Positions 1 through 7,042 of a DNA stretch of 9,013 nt are shown in pieces. How positions within the stretch are numbered: position 1 is the first letter of the stretch; each line of letters starts with the position of its first letter. The notes beneath the pieces were generated by a model that saw nothing but the letters and a program-made list of their open reading frames with translations, had not been told where the DNA came from and did not search any database. The stretch is from Thermoguttaceae bacterium (GTDB lineage Bacteria; Planctomycetota; Planctomycetia; Pirellulales; Thermoguttaceae): positions 7,723-16,735 of the forward strand of contig JANLFZ010000032.1 in assembly GCA_024653385.1 (NCBI GenBank). Reading direction: 5' to 3'. The position numbers were made by a program, and so were the translations under genes.

Positions 1-53
1 GCTCCCCATGATACCTGCGCCGAGCCCCCCGAGTAAGCAGGTGGCGGCGACCG

Positions 54-2492
54 TTACGCCCAGAAACGCTCGCGGCGCGGGGGCGAGGGAGGCGGGCGAA
101 GCCGGCGGAGCACGTCCTCGACGGCCTCGCGCAACTGGCGGATCTTCGCATCGTCCAGCGCGGACTTGTCGCCGTCCTCGGCAGCACTGAGCATCGTTTC
201 GGCCTGTTCGATTACCTTGCGGATCGCTTCTTCCTTAGAGGTTTCTGTGTCATTGTATTGGCAAAGCAGGATCCGAAGCCACGTGACGAGTTGCTCCAGC
301 CGCGAGCGACGCACCGTGAAGGCCACCGCCGAGATGAACTCCTCGAGAGCGTCACGCACGATCTCGACGACATCGTCAGATTCTGCCGACGTGGGGGCAT
401 CGCCGCCGGTCTGCCTGCGTCTTGGCCGTTTCGGTGGCTCGCTCCTACAGTAGCGCGTGGCATATCGATACTCCTCCGGATCGCCGATGCAGAAGTCCAA
501 CGTCGGCGTCTCCATCGCCGGAGCCATCGGCCCCGCTGCCTGACCCGCCATGATGGCCTGGTCGAGCCCCATCTCCCATCCCTCGGGCATCTCCACCGGC
601 TGCACGATTTCCGCCGGCTTGCCGCCCGGGTTAACCACCGCGGAGCGATCGACCGCCACGTAAGCGGTGAACCGCGAAAGCACCTGGGCCGACACGGAGA
701 CCTCGACGATTCGCTTGGCCAACCTCTCCAGGTCGGATTCCAGGCCGCTGGCATACAAGTCTTCCAGCTCGCGCACCTTCGCCCGGCCCCAAAGGCTCGT
801 GAGGGCCCGGTTCGTCGTCGCCCGGGCGATCGCCTCGTGTTGCCACGGCCGGCCCGTCGCCTCGGTCGCGCAGACGCGCAGGCGAAGCGACGAGGCGCCG
901 GCCGGCAGTCGGCCGAAAACCGTGACCGGTCGCTCGGCGAACACATCGGGCAGGCGCGACGGCGCGAGGCTGTCGGAATCCCACGCGGCTTCCAGCGGCT
1001 CGAGACGCAGTTGGGTCAGTACCGGTTGGCCGGTGTTGCGGTGGATGCGGTCCATCGCCGCGTCGAGTTGCGACTCGGACTCGACCAACTCGCAGAGGCC
1101 GTCCCCCTGGTCGGCCAGCCGCCGCAGGAAGCCGGCGTTGACCGCCTCGTCGATCCCCACCGTGTGGACCCTGGGCATGGAGCGACCGGCCGCCTGGACG
1201 AAGGATTCCAACACCATGTCCTCGCCCCCGACCTGCCCATCGGTCACCAGCACCATCACCCGCTGCCGCCGGGCGTCGTTTCCGGCCAGCAGGCCGGCCG
1301 CGTCGGACAGGGCCAGGCCCATCTCGGTGCCGCCCCGGGCCTCGATCTTGCCGAGCCACTGGAGCACCTGCCAGCGGTTGCGATCGGTGGCCTCGACGAG
1401 CTTGCGGTTAGCCTCCGAGGGATACTCGCGATGGTCGTCGAACGCCAGCACCGTGAAGCGGTCGTGCTCCAACAGCGTGTCGATCATCCGTCCCACGGCG
1501 CGCCGCGCCGCGACCATCTTCCAGCCGAGCATGCTCCCCGAGCGATCGAGCACGAAGACGATGTCGCGGGGTCCAGGCGGCGGGAGGCTCTCCGGGGCCG
1601 GCGGAACGATGGTCAGGGCGAACGCGCCCCCCTGGCCGTCCGCGCCCGGCGAGAGCACAAGCGACGTTTGTACCGTGGCGGCCGCCAAGGGAAATCGGAG
1701 GATGAAGTCGCGGTTGAGCCGCTCGCCCGGCTGAAGACGGACAATCCACGGCGGGCCGCCCTCGGCGATCACGCTGTGCAGGCTCGCGCGAATGCGTTTG
1801 GACCAGTCGGCTTGCGAGGCATCGAGTCCAGCCGGATCAAGCTCGACCTCCAGCGAAAGGTTTACCGGGTTCGGAAACCCGGGTAGCAGCACCGGCGGCG
1901 TAATCCGCGAGGCGTCGGGAACCTGGGCGGTGTCGGACGCCCATCCGGGGCCGACCGACGGCCCGTCGAGCGGTACGCCCGGCACGTACCGCGGGGCCAC
2001 CACCAGCGGGAAGCGGAACTCGGCCTCTCCGCCGACAAACGGCACCGGGCCGACCAGCGTCAGTTCGACGCTCACCGTCTCCTTCGGCGGGATGTTGCCC
2101 ACGCGGAGGTTGAACGTGCCGCTCCGCTCCTCCTCGGCGATCGCCGCGCGATGGCCCGACTCGATGGCCCGGCGGTATTCCTCGCGGGCCTCGGCCCGCT
2201 CCTTGAGCACGCCCTCGACCACGCGGTCGGCAACCTTCATGCGGAACGAGGTGACGGCCGCGCGGTCGGGCAGCGGGAAGATATAGGTGGCCTCCAGCGG
2301 CACGTCGAGCGAATTGCGGAACGTCTGCCGCACCGTGATGTCGGCCACCAGCCCGGAAATCCGTGCCCGCACGTCGAGCGCCGTCAAGGGGAGCCGGCCC
2401 CGTTCGGTCTCGAGGGCCCCGAATCCGCTGTCTTGCGTGGCCGTCCGGCCATCCAGCGTCGCGTCGTCGAGTTGGGTCACCGATCGGATCAT
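54..2492 (-). CDS. VIT domain plus von Willebrand factor A domain protein
   Basis: This is an 812-residue protein related to inter-alpha-trypsin inhibitor heavy chain type VIT/vWA proteins. Residues about 30-155 form the VIT domain, with the typical pattern of a 'DITVRQTFRN' strand followed by 'EATYIFPLPDRAAV'. Residues about 308-480 form a vWA domain with a complete metal-ion-dependent adhesion site: D316-x-S318-x-S320, T389 and D418 (in VTDGQ). The segment 'VLSRFTAYVAVDRS' near residue 605 is also typical of the family. Residues about 705-800 are charged and probably helical, ending in a proline/arginine-rich tail. I see no signal peptide or membrane segment, so it is probably cytosolic. 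The start at 2492 is chosen because its ATG overlaps the stop of the upstream MerR gene as ATGA, a purine-rich GAGAGA lies just upstream, and the sequence further upstream is MerR coding read in another frame. The function is probably metal-dependent protein binding; the partner is unknown. The domain call is firm and the role is not. Confidence 0.92.
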   Translation of the reverse strand: MIRSVTQLDDATLDGRTATQDSGFGALETERGRLPLTALDVRARISGLVADITVRQTFRNSLDVPLEATYIFPLPDRAAVTSFRMKVADRVVEGVLKERAEAREEYRRAIESGHRAAIAEEERSGTFNLRVGNIPPKETVSVELTLVGPVPFVGGEAEFRFPLVVAPRYVPGVPLDGPSVGPGWASDTAQVPDASRITPPVLLPGFPNPVNLSLEVELDPAGLDASQADWSKRIRASLHSVIAEGGPPWIVRLQPGERLNRDFILRFPLAAATVQTSLVLSPGADGQGGAFALTIVPPAPESLPPPGPRDIVFVLDRSGSMLGWKMVAARRAVGRMIDTLLEHDRFTVLAFDDHREYPSEANRKLVEATDRNRWQVLQWLGKIEARGGTEMGLALSDAAGLLAGNDARRQRVMVLVTDGQVGGEDMVLESFVQAAGRSMPRVHTVGIDEAVNAGFLRRLADQGDGLCELVESESQLDAAMDRIHRNTGQPVLTQLRLEPLEAAWDSDSLAPSRLPDVFAERPVTVFGRLPAGASSLRLRVCATEATGRPWQHEAIARATTNRALTSLWGRAKVRELEDLYASGLESDLERLAKRIVEVSVSAQVLSRFTAYVAVDRSAVVNPGGKPAEIVQPVEMPEGWEMGLDQAIMAGQAAGPMAPAMETPTLDFCIGDPEEYRYATRYCRSEPPKRPRRRQTGGDAPTSAESDDVVEIVRDALEEFISAVAFTVRRSRLEQLVTWLRILLCQYNDTETSKEEAIRKVIEQAETMLSAAEDGDKSALDDAKIRQLREAVEDVLRRLRPPPSPPRRERFWA

Positions 2493-3169
2493 GGTTGTCT
2501 CTCGCATGTGTCCCTGGGTTGGGTGGTTGGTCCCGGCGCCCACCCCAGGCGCCGGATGGCCGCGGCCAGATCGGCCAAGGCGGGTTTGAGCGATTCGAGC
2601 TTCTCGGGGGTGACCTGCCTCGGGTCGAGCCCTTCGATTACCAGGCGGACGCCGGGACCGAGCGATAGTGCAACGGCCGGCCGCGCGGCGATCTCGGTCC
2701 CGGCAGTGGCCTCCTCCGCAGCGGTCGTAGCGACCGGGCGACAAGCCCAGAATCGGCTGCGTCCGGCCAATGCGGCCGCGCCCGAGGCGCTTCTCAATGG
2801 AGTCCGGCCTTGCGCAGCGCTAGCGATCTTCGACTGCCGCTCCCAGAAATCGGCCGGGAGTTCGGCAAAGGCCGCCAGCGTTGATTCGTCCGCCCCAGCA
2901 ATGGATCCCTGGACCTGGACCAAGGAGAGCCCTCGGGCCTGAAGCCGTTTTATCGCCACGAGTTGCAGCAAGTGCTTGCGGCCGTAATACGCCGTACGCC
3001 CACGGAACTCGACCGGTCGGTCAAGAATGCCCAGCGTGGTGTAATAGCGTATCGTCCTCTGGTCGGGTATCTCGCGCACGCGTCCGGAGCCCTGCCCGTT
3101 GTAGCCGGCCGCCTCAAGGGCCAGTCGCACGACATCGGCAAGTTGGTCGATAGTCCAGAGCTGGTCCAC
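2489..3169 (-). CDS. MerR-type transcriptional regulator, probably translated from a leaderless mRNA
   Basis: This is a 226-residue DNA-binding protein. The N-terminal winged helix of the MerR type starts with 'LWTIDQLADVV' (residues 4-14). It continues after an unusually long loop (about residues 20-38) with 'RTIRYYTTLGILDRP' (38-52), a wing 'FRGRTAYYGRKHLLQL' (55-70) and a helix 'AIKRLQARGLSLVQVQ' (72-87). The remaining C-terminal part is alanine-rich; residues about 165-210 look like a small domain and I cannot name its ligand. No cysteine cluster typical of metal sensors is visible. I chose GTG at 3169 over the GTG at 3184 because a consensus promoter lies at 3203-3176, so the upstream codon would sit inside the promoter. 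From TATAAT the expected first transcribed base is 3169 itself. The gene overlaps the VIT/vWA gene by four bases (ATGA), which implies one operon and translational coupling. Family assignment is firm; the exact start is an inference. Confidence 0.86.
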   Translation of the reverse strand: MDQLWTIDQLADVVRLALEAAGYNGQGSGRVREIPDQRTIRYYTTLGILDRPVEFRGRTAYYGRKHLLQLVAIKRLQARGLSLVQVQGSIAGADESTLAAFAELPADFWERQSKIASAAQGRTPLRSASGAAALAGRSRFWACRPVATTAAEEATAGTEIAARPAVALSLGPGVRLVIEGLDPRQVTPEKLESLKPALADLAAAIRRLGWAPGPTTQPRDTCERQP

Positions 3170-3175
3170 GCCTGA

Positions 3176-3203
3176 ATTATACACTGTTGAATAACAGTGT
3201 CAA
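3176..3203 (-). promoter_or_regulatory. Consensus sigma-70 type promoter of the MerR-VIT/vWA operon
   Basis: On the minus strand a perfect TTGACA (3203-3198) is separated by 16 bases from a perfect TATAAT (3181-3176). Six bases after the -10 box comes position 3169, the G of the proposed GTG start codon, so the transcript would begin at the start codon. The 16-base spacer is near the usual 17 and is not the stretched 19-20 typical of MerR-activated promoters. The promoter should therefore work without an activator, and binding in the spacer would more likely repress it. Confidence 0.8.
3181..3200. promoter_or_regulatory. Inverted repeat between -35 and -10, candidate MerR operator
   Basis: ACACTGTT (3181-3188) and AACAGTGT (3193-3200) form a perfect 8-base inverted repeat around a 4-base spacer, GAAT. 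The repeat fills the space between the two promoter boxes and touches both: it includes the last three bases of the -35 box and the first base of the -10 box. MerR-family dimers usually bind dyads at exactly this place in their own promoters. That the neighbouring MerR protein binds here is inference. Confidence 0.75.
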
Positions 3204-3499
3204 TAACCGCTCTCATTTGGAACGCTGATAGGATGGGGGGGGCGGAGAACCCAAGTCGCGGCTATCGCCTACCCATCTCGGTGCCGATCGGGACGAGCGG
3301 GGCGAAGAACGCGGGGGTTGCCCACAGCGACAAGCGCGCCGCGCGGGCAAGCGCCGCGCAGGCCAGCACCGTCATCAGCGGTAATGGGCGAAACAGAACC
3401 GGAGGAATGACCGCAAATACTTGGAGTTACGGACCTTCCGGGGACGCCGAGCGTGAAGCTTGAGCGTGAAGCTTGGCGTTGTGAGCAGACTGCCGAGAG
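3204..3499. other. Intergenic stretch without a convincing gene
   Basis: This stretch lies between the MerR promoter and the 3' end of tRNA-Leu. Open frames exist on both strands, but none has a ribosome binding site or a recognisable product, and they shadow one another. It contains a run of eight G (3235-3242) and a short tandem repeat near the tRNA. I see no intrinsic terminator with a T-run for the tRNA transcript. Confidence 0.6.
3449..3474. repeat. Tandem 13-base repeat, two perfect copies
   Basis: GAGCGTGAAGCTT occurs at 3449-3461 and again at 3462-3474. Each copy contains the palindrome AAGCTT, and the pair is flanked by ACGCC (3444-3448) and GGCGT (3475-3479). The whole can therefore fold into a hairpin with a seven-base loop and a bulge. 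It lies 26 bases beyond the tRNA-Leu 3' end and might help end or process that transcript, but no T-run follows. The repeat is seen directly; the role is a guess. Confidence 0.7.
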
Positions 3500-3583
<84 letters not shown>

Positions 3584-3597
3584 AGGGACTTGCCTTC

Positions 3598-3625
3598 ACT
3601 TTATCCCTTCGGCACCATCCGTCAA
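3598..3625 (-). promoter_or_regulatory. Probable promoter of tRNA-Leu
   Basis: On the minus strand TTGACG (3625-3620) and TAAAGT (3603-3598) are separated by 16 bases. They end 14 bases before the first base of the tRNA. The -35 box matches consensus at five of six positions and the -10 box at four of six. The TGA stop codon of the upstream gene lies inside the -35 box. The position fits a tRNA promoter with a very short 5' leader, but the weak -10 box keeps this tentative. Confidence 0.5.
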
Positions 3626-5298
3626 GAGCCGGTCCTCTTGATTGCCAGGACGGCAAGACGTGCTTTGGGCAGGTGCCATGCGGTGTCGAAGATCTCGCCC
3701 GTCATGCACGCGATGTTTTGGGCGCTCGTGGAACCAGTCTTGTAGGCCTCCAGCAGTCCTTTCTCGACCGCCGACAGGCAGCCGGCCGCGTGCTCGCTTT
3801 TCGGGCAAGCGAGTACGAGCAAGGCGTCGCCGCGCCACAATCTGGCCACCCGCTGCCGGTACTTGGTATCGCACGACTCGCCCAGGGGTGGGGTTTCATG
3901 GAGGCACCAGGAGCAACCTCGCGGGGTGAGGATTGCACAATGAAGTGGGCCCGCAAGGCAAAACGGCAGATCGCCGGACGGATCGAGGGTTGCGCCAAAA
4001 AGGGAGGCGCCCGGACCGCCCGGCGAGGCAGTCCACAACGCGGTATTGGTCCGTTGAATCAGGGTGCTGGGTCGGCGGCACTGGGACGCATGAGCGCGGA
4101 CGGAAGCCCGCAGTGAAGCGGCGGCCAAGGCACCCGCGATCCCCTCTTCGGCCGATCGGCCGAGACACGCGCCCAGCTTTGCGCCCTCGATGGGGAACCA
4201 GTCGAAGAAGGCCGTGTTGAGTGACTCGGTGGGAGCGACCCAACCCGCGACCTCCCATCCCACTAGAACTGGGGGAGTCGAGGGGAATTGTGCGCGCTGG
4301 AACTGCTCGGCCTCGACGAGACTGCGCTTAAGCTGGCTCGCTTCGATCCCTTCGCGCAGCAGGGCCTCGCGTTCCAGTTCCGCGGCCAGGCGTCCCGCGG
4401 TGGCTTCGAGGATGCTCGTGTCGCGATCGTCGAACTTGCGCGGGTTCTTGGAGAAGACCCACAAGGTGCCGAGGATCGTGCTGGACGAGGAGACAGGCAC
4501 ACAGGCAGCCGAAGGAAAATCCTCGGGCGGTTTCCAATGGCTTAACAGGCGCACGTCCTCCAAACAGACGGCATGGCCGAGCATCGCTTCGAGGTCGGCC
4601 AGGGTCTCTTGGAGTGGGCGGGGGGGTTCGGTGAGTCGGTGGCGAGGCAAGCCCCAGCACGCCCGGAGTTTCAGCGACGTGGTTCCCTCGTCGAGCAAAT
4701 AGAGGCCCGCGGCGTGGCACCCGACTGCTTGGGCGGCGGTGCGCAACACCCACTGCAACCGGCTGGCGAGGTGCTCGCTGGAATTCAGCCGCGCGACCAC
4801 GGGCACGGCGGCGGCCAGTTCGGCCTCGCGTTCCCAAAGGGCCTGTTGGGTCTGGAGATGCTCGTCAATCAGGCCCGCAATGGCTTGGGCCAACTGTTCC
4901 GCAGATTGGCGGTCGACCGGGGGATTCAAAGCGGCCGAAGCCGATCGCACCGGATCGAGAAGTGCGTGTCCCAGAGATGCTCCAACGCCCGGGTTGGCCG
5001 GGGCGGACGACGCGTGCTCGCTCGGGTGGGTCGGCTTCGTGCCGCGACGTAAATTGAGCTGCCAGCCCGTCGCCGTCCGAAACGCCGCGACGAGCGCCGA
5101 CAGGCTGGCCACGTTGTCAATATCGGGCCGACGGGCCTCGAGGGTTTGCTCGTGGTAGATTTTCAAGTAGTTGAGGCAGGGTTTGGGCACAGTCTCTCCG
5201 GACGAACGGTTTGGCCCGCTGATGCCAAGCGATCCATCAGGGTTGGACGTCAGCGTGCGGTTCGCAGTCGCCGCACGCCGCGCGTTCTTCGTCTCCAT
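3622..5298 (-). CDS. GAF domain protein with degenerate SpoIIE/PP2C-like domain (predicted pseudophosphatase)
   Basis: This is a 558-residue protein. After a basic N-terminus and a conserved-looking helix ('CLNYLKIYHEQTLEARRPD', 41-59), residues about 165-310 form a GAF domain, followed by a short helical linker (310-335) and a SpoIIE/RsbU-like PP2C domain (about 345-555). Several landmarks of the family are kept: 'FFDWF' (364-368), 'GIAGALAAASLRASVRAHA' (386-404), 'PPLGES' (470-475) and 'RGDALLVL' (489-496). The metal-ligand motifs are not kept. The Asp of GGDFFD aligns with A363, the Asp of GDVxGKG with R381, the His of AGH with P451, the Asp of TDG with C498, and the final DD with P544-K545. 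Such enzymes normally dephosphorylate anti-anti-sigma factors; this one should be inactive and may instead bind partners. The start at 5298 has GAGG eight bases upstream; an in-frame ATG at 5316 is a poorer choice. A -10-like CATAAT lies on the minus strand upstream (around 5390-5385), but I see no -35 box. The gene ends just before tRNA-Leu. The domain calls are good; the inactivity is inference from motifs remembered for the family. Confidence 0.82.
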   Translation of the reverse strand: METKNARRAATANRTLTSNPDGSLGISGPNRSSGETVPKPCLNYLKIYHEQTLEARRPDIDNVASLSALVAAFRTATGWQLNLRRGTKPTHPSEHASSAPANPGVGASLGHALLDPVRSASAALNPPVDRQSAEQLAQAIAGLIDEHLQTQQALWEREAELAAAVPVVARLNSSEHLASRLQWVLRTAAQAVGCHAAGLYLLDEGTTSLKLRACWGLPRHRLTEPPRPLQETLADLEAMLGHAVCLEDVRLLSHWKPPEDFPSAACVPVSSSSTILGTLWVFSKNPRKFDDRDTSILEATAGRLAAELEREALLREGIEASQLKRSLVEAEQFQRAQFPSTPPVLVGWEVAGWVAPTESLNTAFFDWFPIEGAKLGACLGRSAEEGIAGALAAASLRASVRAHASQCRRPSTLIQRTNTALWTASPGGPGASLFGATLDPSGDLPFCLAGPLHCAILTPRGCSWCLHETPPLGESCDTKYRQRVARLWRGDALLVLACPKSEHAAGCLSAVEKGLLEAYKTGSTSAQNIACMTGEIFDTAWHLPKARLAVLAIKRTGS

Positions 5299-5480
5299 CC
5301 TTGGCACCTCATCCATGCCAGAATCCGTGCAATACCTATCCTCACATCGGCAATGAGAGCTGCACAACGTGAGTATTATGGAAGAAATAAACAGACTGCG
5401 CAGCACAGACAGAAGGCACCGCCTGTTACGGCTACGCGGCAACGGCTGATACGAACGCCGAGTCCCGGCAGGCAATGCCG

Positions 5481-6872
5481 TTAGAACTCGACGCTGCCGG
5501 GTGTTCGGGGGTAAGGGATTACGTCGCGAATATTCCCCATGCCTGTAATGAACTGCACGACGCGTTCCAAGCCAAGTCCGAACCCCGCGTGGGGGACCGT
5601 CCCATATCGGCGGAGATCGAGATACCACCAATAGGTGTTGGGGTCCAAGCCCAGCTCTTCCATGCGCTGGCACAGCACGTCGAGTCGCTCCTCGCGTTGG
5701 CTGCCGCCGATGATCTCGCCCACCTTGGGCACCAGGATGTCCATGGCCCGGACCGTGCGTCCGTCGTCGTTCAGCCGCATGTAGAACGCCTTGATCGACT
5801 TGGGATAGTCGTAGAGGATCACCGGACACTGGAAGTGTTTTTCGGTGAGAAAGCGTTCGTGCTCGGCCTGGAGGTCGCGGCCCCAATCGACGGGAAACTC
5901 GAACGGTTGCCCCGACGCCTTGAGGATTTCGACGGCCTCGGTGTACGAGAGCCGGACGAACCGGCTGTCGATGATCCGCTGGAGCGTTTCGACGACGGTC
6001 TTGTCGATGCGGAGGTTGAAGAACTCCATGTCTTCCGGACAGCGCGCGAGCACGTCGCGGAAGATGCGCTTGAGAAACCGCTCGGCCAGATCCATGTTGT
6101 CGTCGAGGTCGAAGAACGCCATCTCGGGCTCGACCATCCAGAACTCCGAGAGGTGGCGCGTGGTGTTCGAGTTCTCGGCGCGGAAGGTCGGTCCGAAGGT
6201 GTAGATCTTGCCCAGCGCGCAGGCGTAGGTCTCGCCCTCGAGCTGTCCGCTGACGGTCAGGAAGGCGGGCTTTCCGAAGAAATCCTGGCGGAAATCGACA
6301 CGCCCGGCCGTTTTCGGAGGGTCGGCCAGATCGAGGGTGGTCACGCGGAACATCTGCCCGGCCCCCTCGCAATCGCTGGCCGTGATGATGGGCGTGTGGA
6401 TGTAGAGAAAGCCCTCTTCCTGAAAAAACTCGTGGATCGATCGCGACACGCAATTCCTCACCCGCGCCACGGCCCCGAAGGTGTTGGTGCGCGGGCGCAG
6501 GTGGGCGATCGTGCGCAGGAACTCGAACGAGTGTTGCTTCTTTTGCAGCGGATAGGTCTCGGGATCGGCCATGCCATGGACGGTGATGCTCGTGGCATGC
6601 ACCTCGGTGGCCTGCCCCTTGGCGGGCGATTCCTTCAACAGGCCGATGACCGTCACGCTGCAACCCGTGCCGAGCCGCTTGACCTCCGATTCGTAGTTCG
6701 GCAACGAGCCGTCGGCGACCACCTGGAGATTGCCGAAGGACGAGCCGTCGTTGATCTCGAGGAAGCTGAACCCGGCCTTCGAGTCGCGCCGCGTGCGGAC
6801 CCAGCCTTGAAGTTTGACTTCCTGACCCGCGTTCTCTCGCCGGCGGGCCTCGGCCACCGTAAGTCGCTTCAT
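5481..6872 (-). CDS. asnS: Asparaginyl-tRNA synthetase (AsnRS)
   Basis: This class IIb aminoacyl-tRNA synthetase of 463 residues charges tRNA-Asn with asparagine using ATP in the cytosol. The length is almost that of the E. coli enzyme (466). Residues about 15-105 form the N-terminal OB-fold anticodon-binding domain ('LQGWVRTRRDSKAGFSFLEI', 21-40). The catalytic core shows motif 1 around 'FFQEEGFLYIHTPII' (149-163), motif 2 as 'TFRAENSNTTRHLSEFWMVE' (229-248) with 'FRAE', and motif 3 as 'GFGLGLERVVQF' (430-441) with its invariant arginine R437. 'PGSVEF' ends the protein in a way typical of the family. The start at 6872 (MKRLTVAE) gives the normal AsnRS N-terminus; an in-frame ATG at 6905 would add eleven unsupported residues. 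No strong Shine-Dalgarno sequence is visible. A weak five-base-pair hairpin (5466-5480) follows the stop without a T-run. The presence of AsnRS means asparagine can be charged directly, without needing the indirect GatCAB route for Asn. Confidence 0.97.
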   Translation of the reverse strand: MKRLTVAEARRRENAGQEVKLQGWVRTRRDSKAGFSFLEINDGSSFGNLQVVADGSLPNYESEVKRLGTGCSVTVIGLLKESPAKGQATEVHATSITVHGMADPETYPLQKKQHSFEFLRTIAHLRPRTNTFGAVARVRNCVSRSIHEFFQEEGFLYIHTPIITASDCEGAGQMFRVTTLDLADPPKTAGRVDFRQDFFGKPAFLTVSGQLEGETYACALGKIYTFGPTFRAENSNTTRHLSEFWMVEPEMAFFDLDDNMDLAERFLKRIFRDVLARCPEDMEFFNLRIDKTVVETLQRIIDSRFVRLSYTEAVEILKASGQPFEFPVDWGRDLQAEHERFLTEKHFQCPVILYDYPKSIKAFYMRLNDDGRTVRAMDILVPKVGEIIGGSQREERLDVLCQRMEELGLDPNTYWWYLDLRRYGTVPHAGFGLGLERVVQFITGMGNIRDVIPYPRTPGSVEF

Positions 6873-6922
6873 CGTCGAAGTATCCCCAAGACCGAAAGCG
6901 GCCATGTCGTAGCCGTTCACAC

Positions 6923-6963
6923 GCCGGCGACCGGCACGGTTTTCGGCCCCTCGCGGGCCGAAA
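6923..6963. repeat. Two adjacent hairpins upstream of asnS
   Basis: TTTCGGCCC (6941-6949) and GGGCCGAAA (6955-6963) form a perfect nine-base-pair stem around a five-base loop. Next to it GCCGG (6923-6927) and CCGGC (6931-6935) form a five-base-pair stem around CGA. Both lie 50 to 90 bases before the asnS start codon, in its probable leader or promoter. Neither is followed by a T-run on either strand, so they are not ordinary terminators. I see no T-box features. Confidence 0.65.
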
Positions 6964-6990
6964 GACGTGTCGATCCCGGTCACGCTCCAA

Positions 6991-7042
6991 GGAGACAGTC
7001 CGATTCTCGCGCTCCTTCGCCGCGAAAATCGGGACAGTCCCC
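6991..7042. repeat. REP-like imperfect inverted repeat
   Basis: The left arm begins GGAGACAGTCCGATTCTCGC at 6991, and the right arm (7019-7042) is its imperfect reverse complement, ending GGGACAGTCCCC. The arms agree at most positions except for a few substitutions and one extra C. The right-arm core GGGACAGTCCC is itself nearly palindromic. Intergenic dyads with such a GGGACWGTCCC core resemble REP-type elements, which are often spread through a genome. Only this copy is present in the window, so dispersion cannot be seen here. Confidence 0.6.

Noticed and set aside
1..140. Hydrophobic minus-strand frame ending 'AATCLLGGLGAGIMGS' at the left edge, perhaps the next gene with a signal peptide
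   Set aside because: There is no ATG, GTG or TTG in that frame before the ATG at 9, and too little sequence remains to judge. A gene starting at 9 is possible but unsupported.
258..1886. Long plus-strand open frame opposite the VIT/vWA gene
   Set aside because: It is an antisense shadow caused by high GC content; the minus-strand frame has clear VIT and vWA motifs, while this one shows no family features.
3170..3184. Upstream GTG at 3184 as the start of the MerR gene
   Set aside because: That codon lies between the -35 and -10 boxes, so a transcript from this promoter would not contain it; GTG 3169 fits the promoter and the domain start.
3262..3375. Small minus-strand open frame of 37 codons
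   Set aside because: No ribosome binding site, no recognised family, and overlapping open frames on both strands of similar length.
3197..3463. Plus-strand open frame of 88 codons starting inside the MerR promoter
   Set aside because: Its start lies within the dyad and -35 box, no ribosome binding site precedes it, and the product has no recognisable features.
6923..6963. Intrinsic terminator
   Set aside because: The stems are strong, but neither strand has a T-run after them, and the position is upstream of two divergent genes.
3622..6990. A single very long minus-strand open frame of over 1,100 codons
   Set aside because: Its first part is asnS read in the wrong frame; only the portion from 5298 matches a protein family and has its own ribosome binding site.
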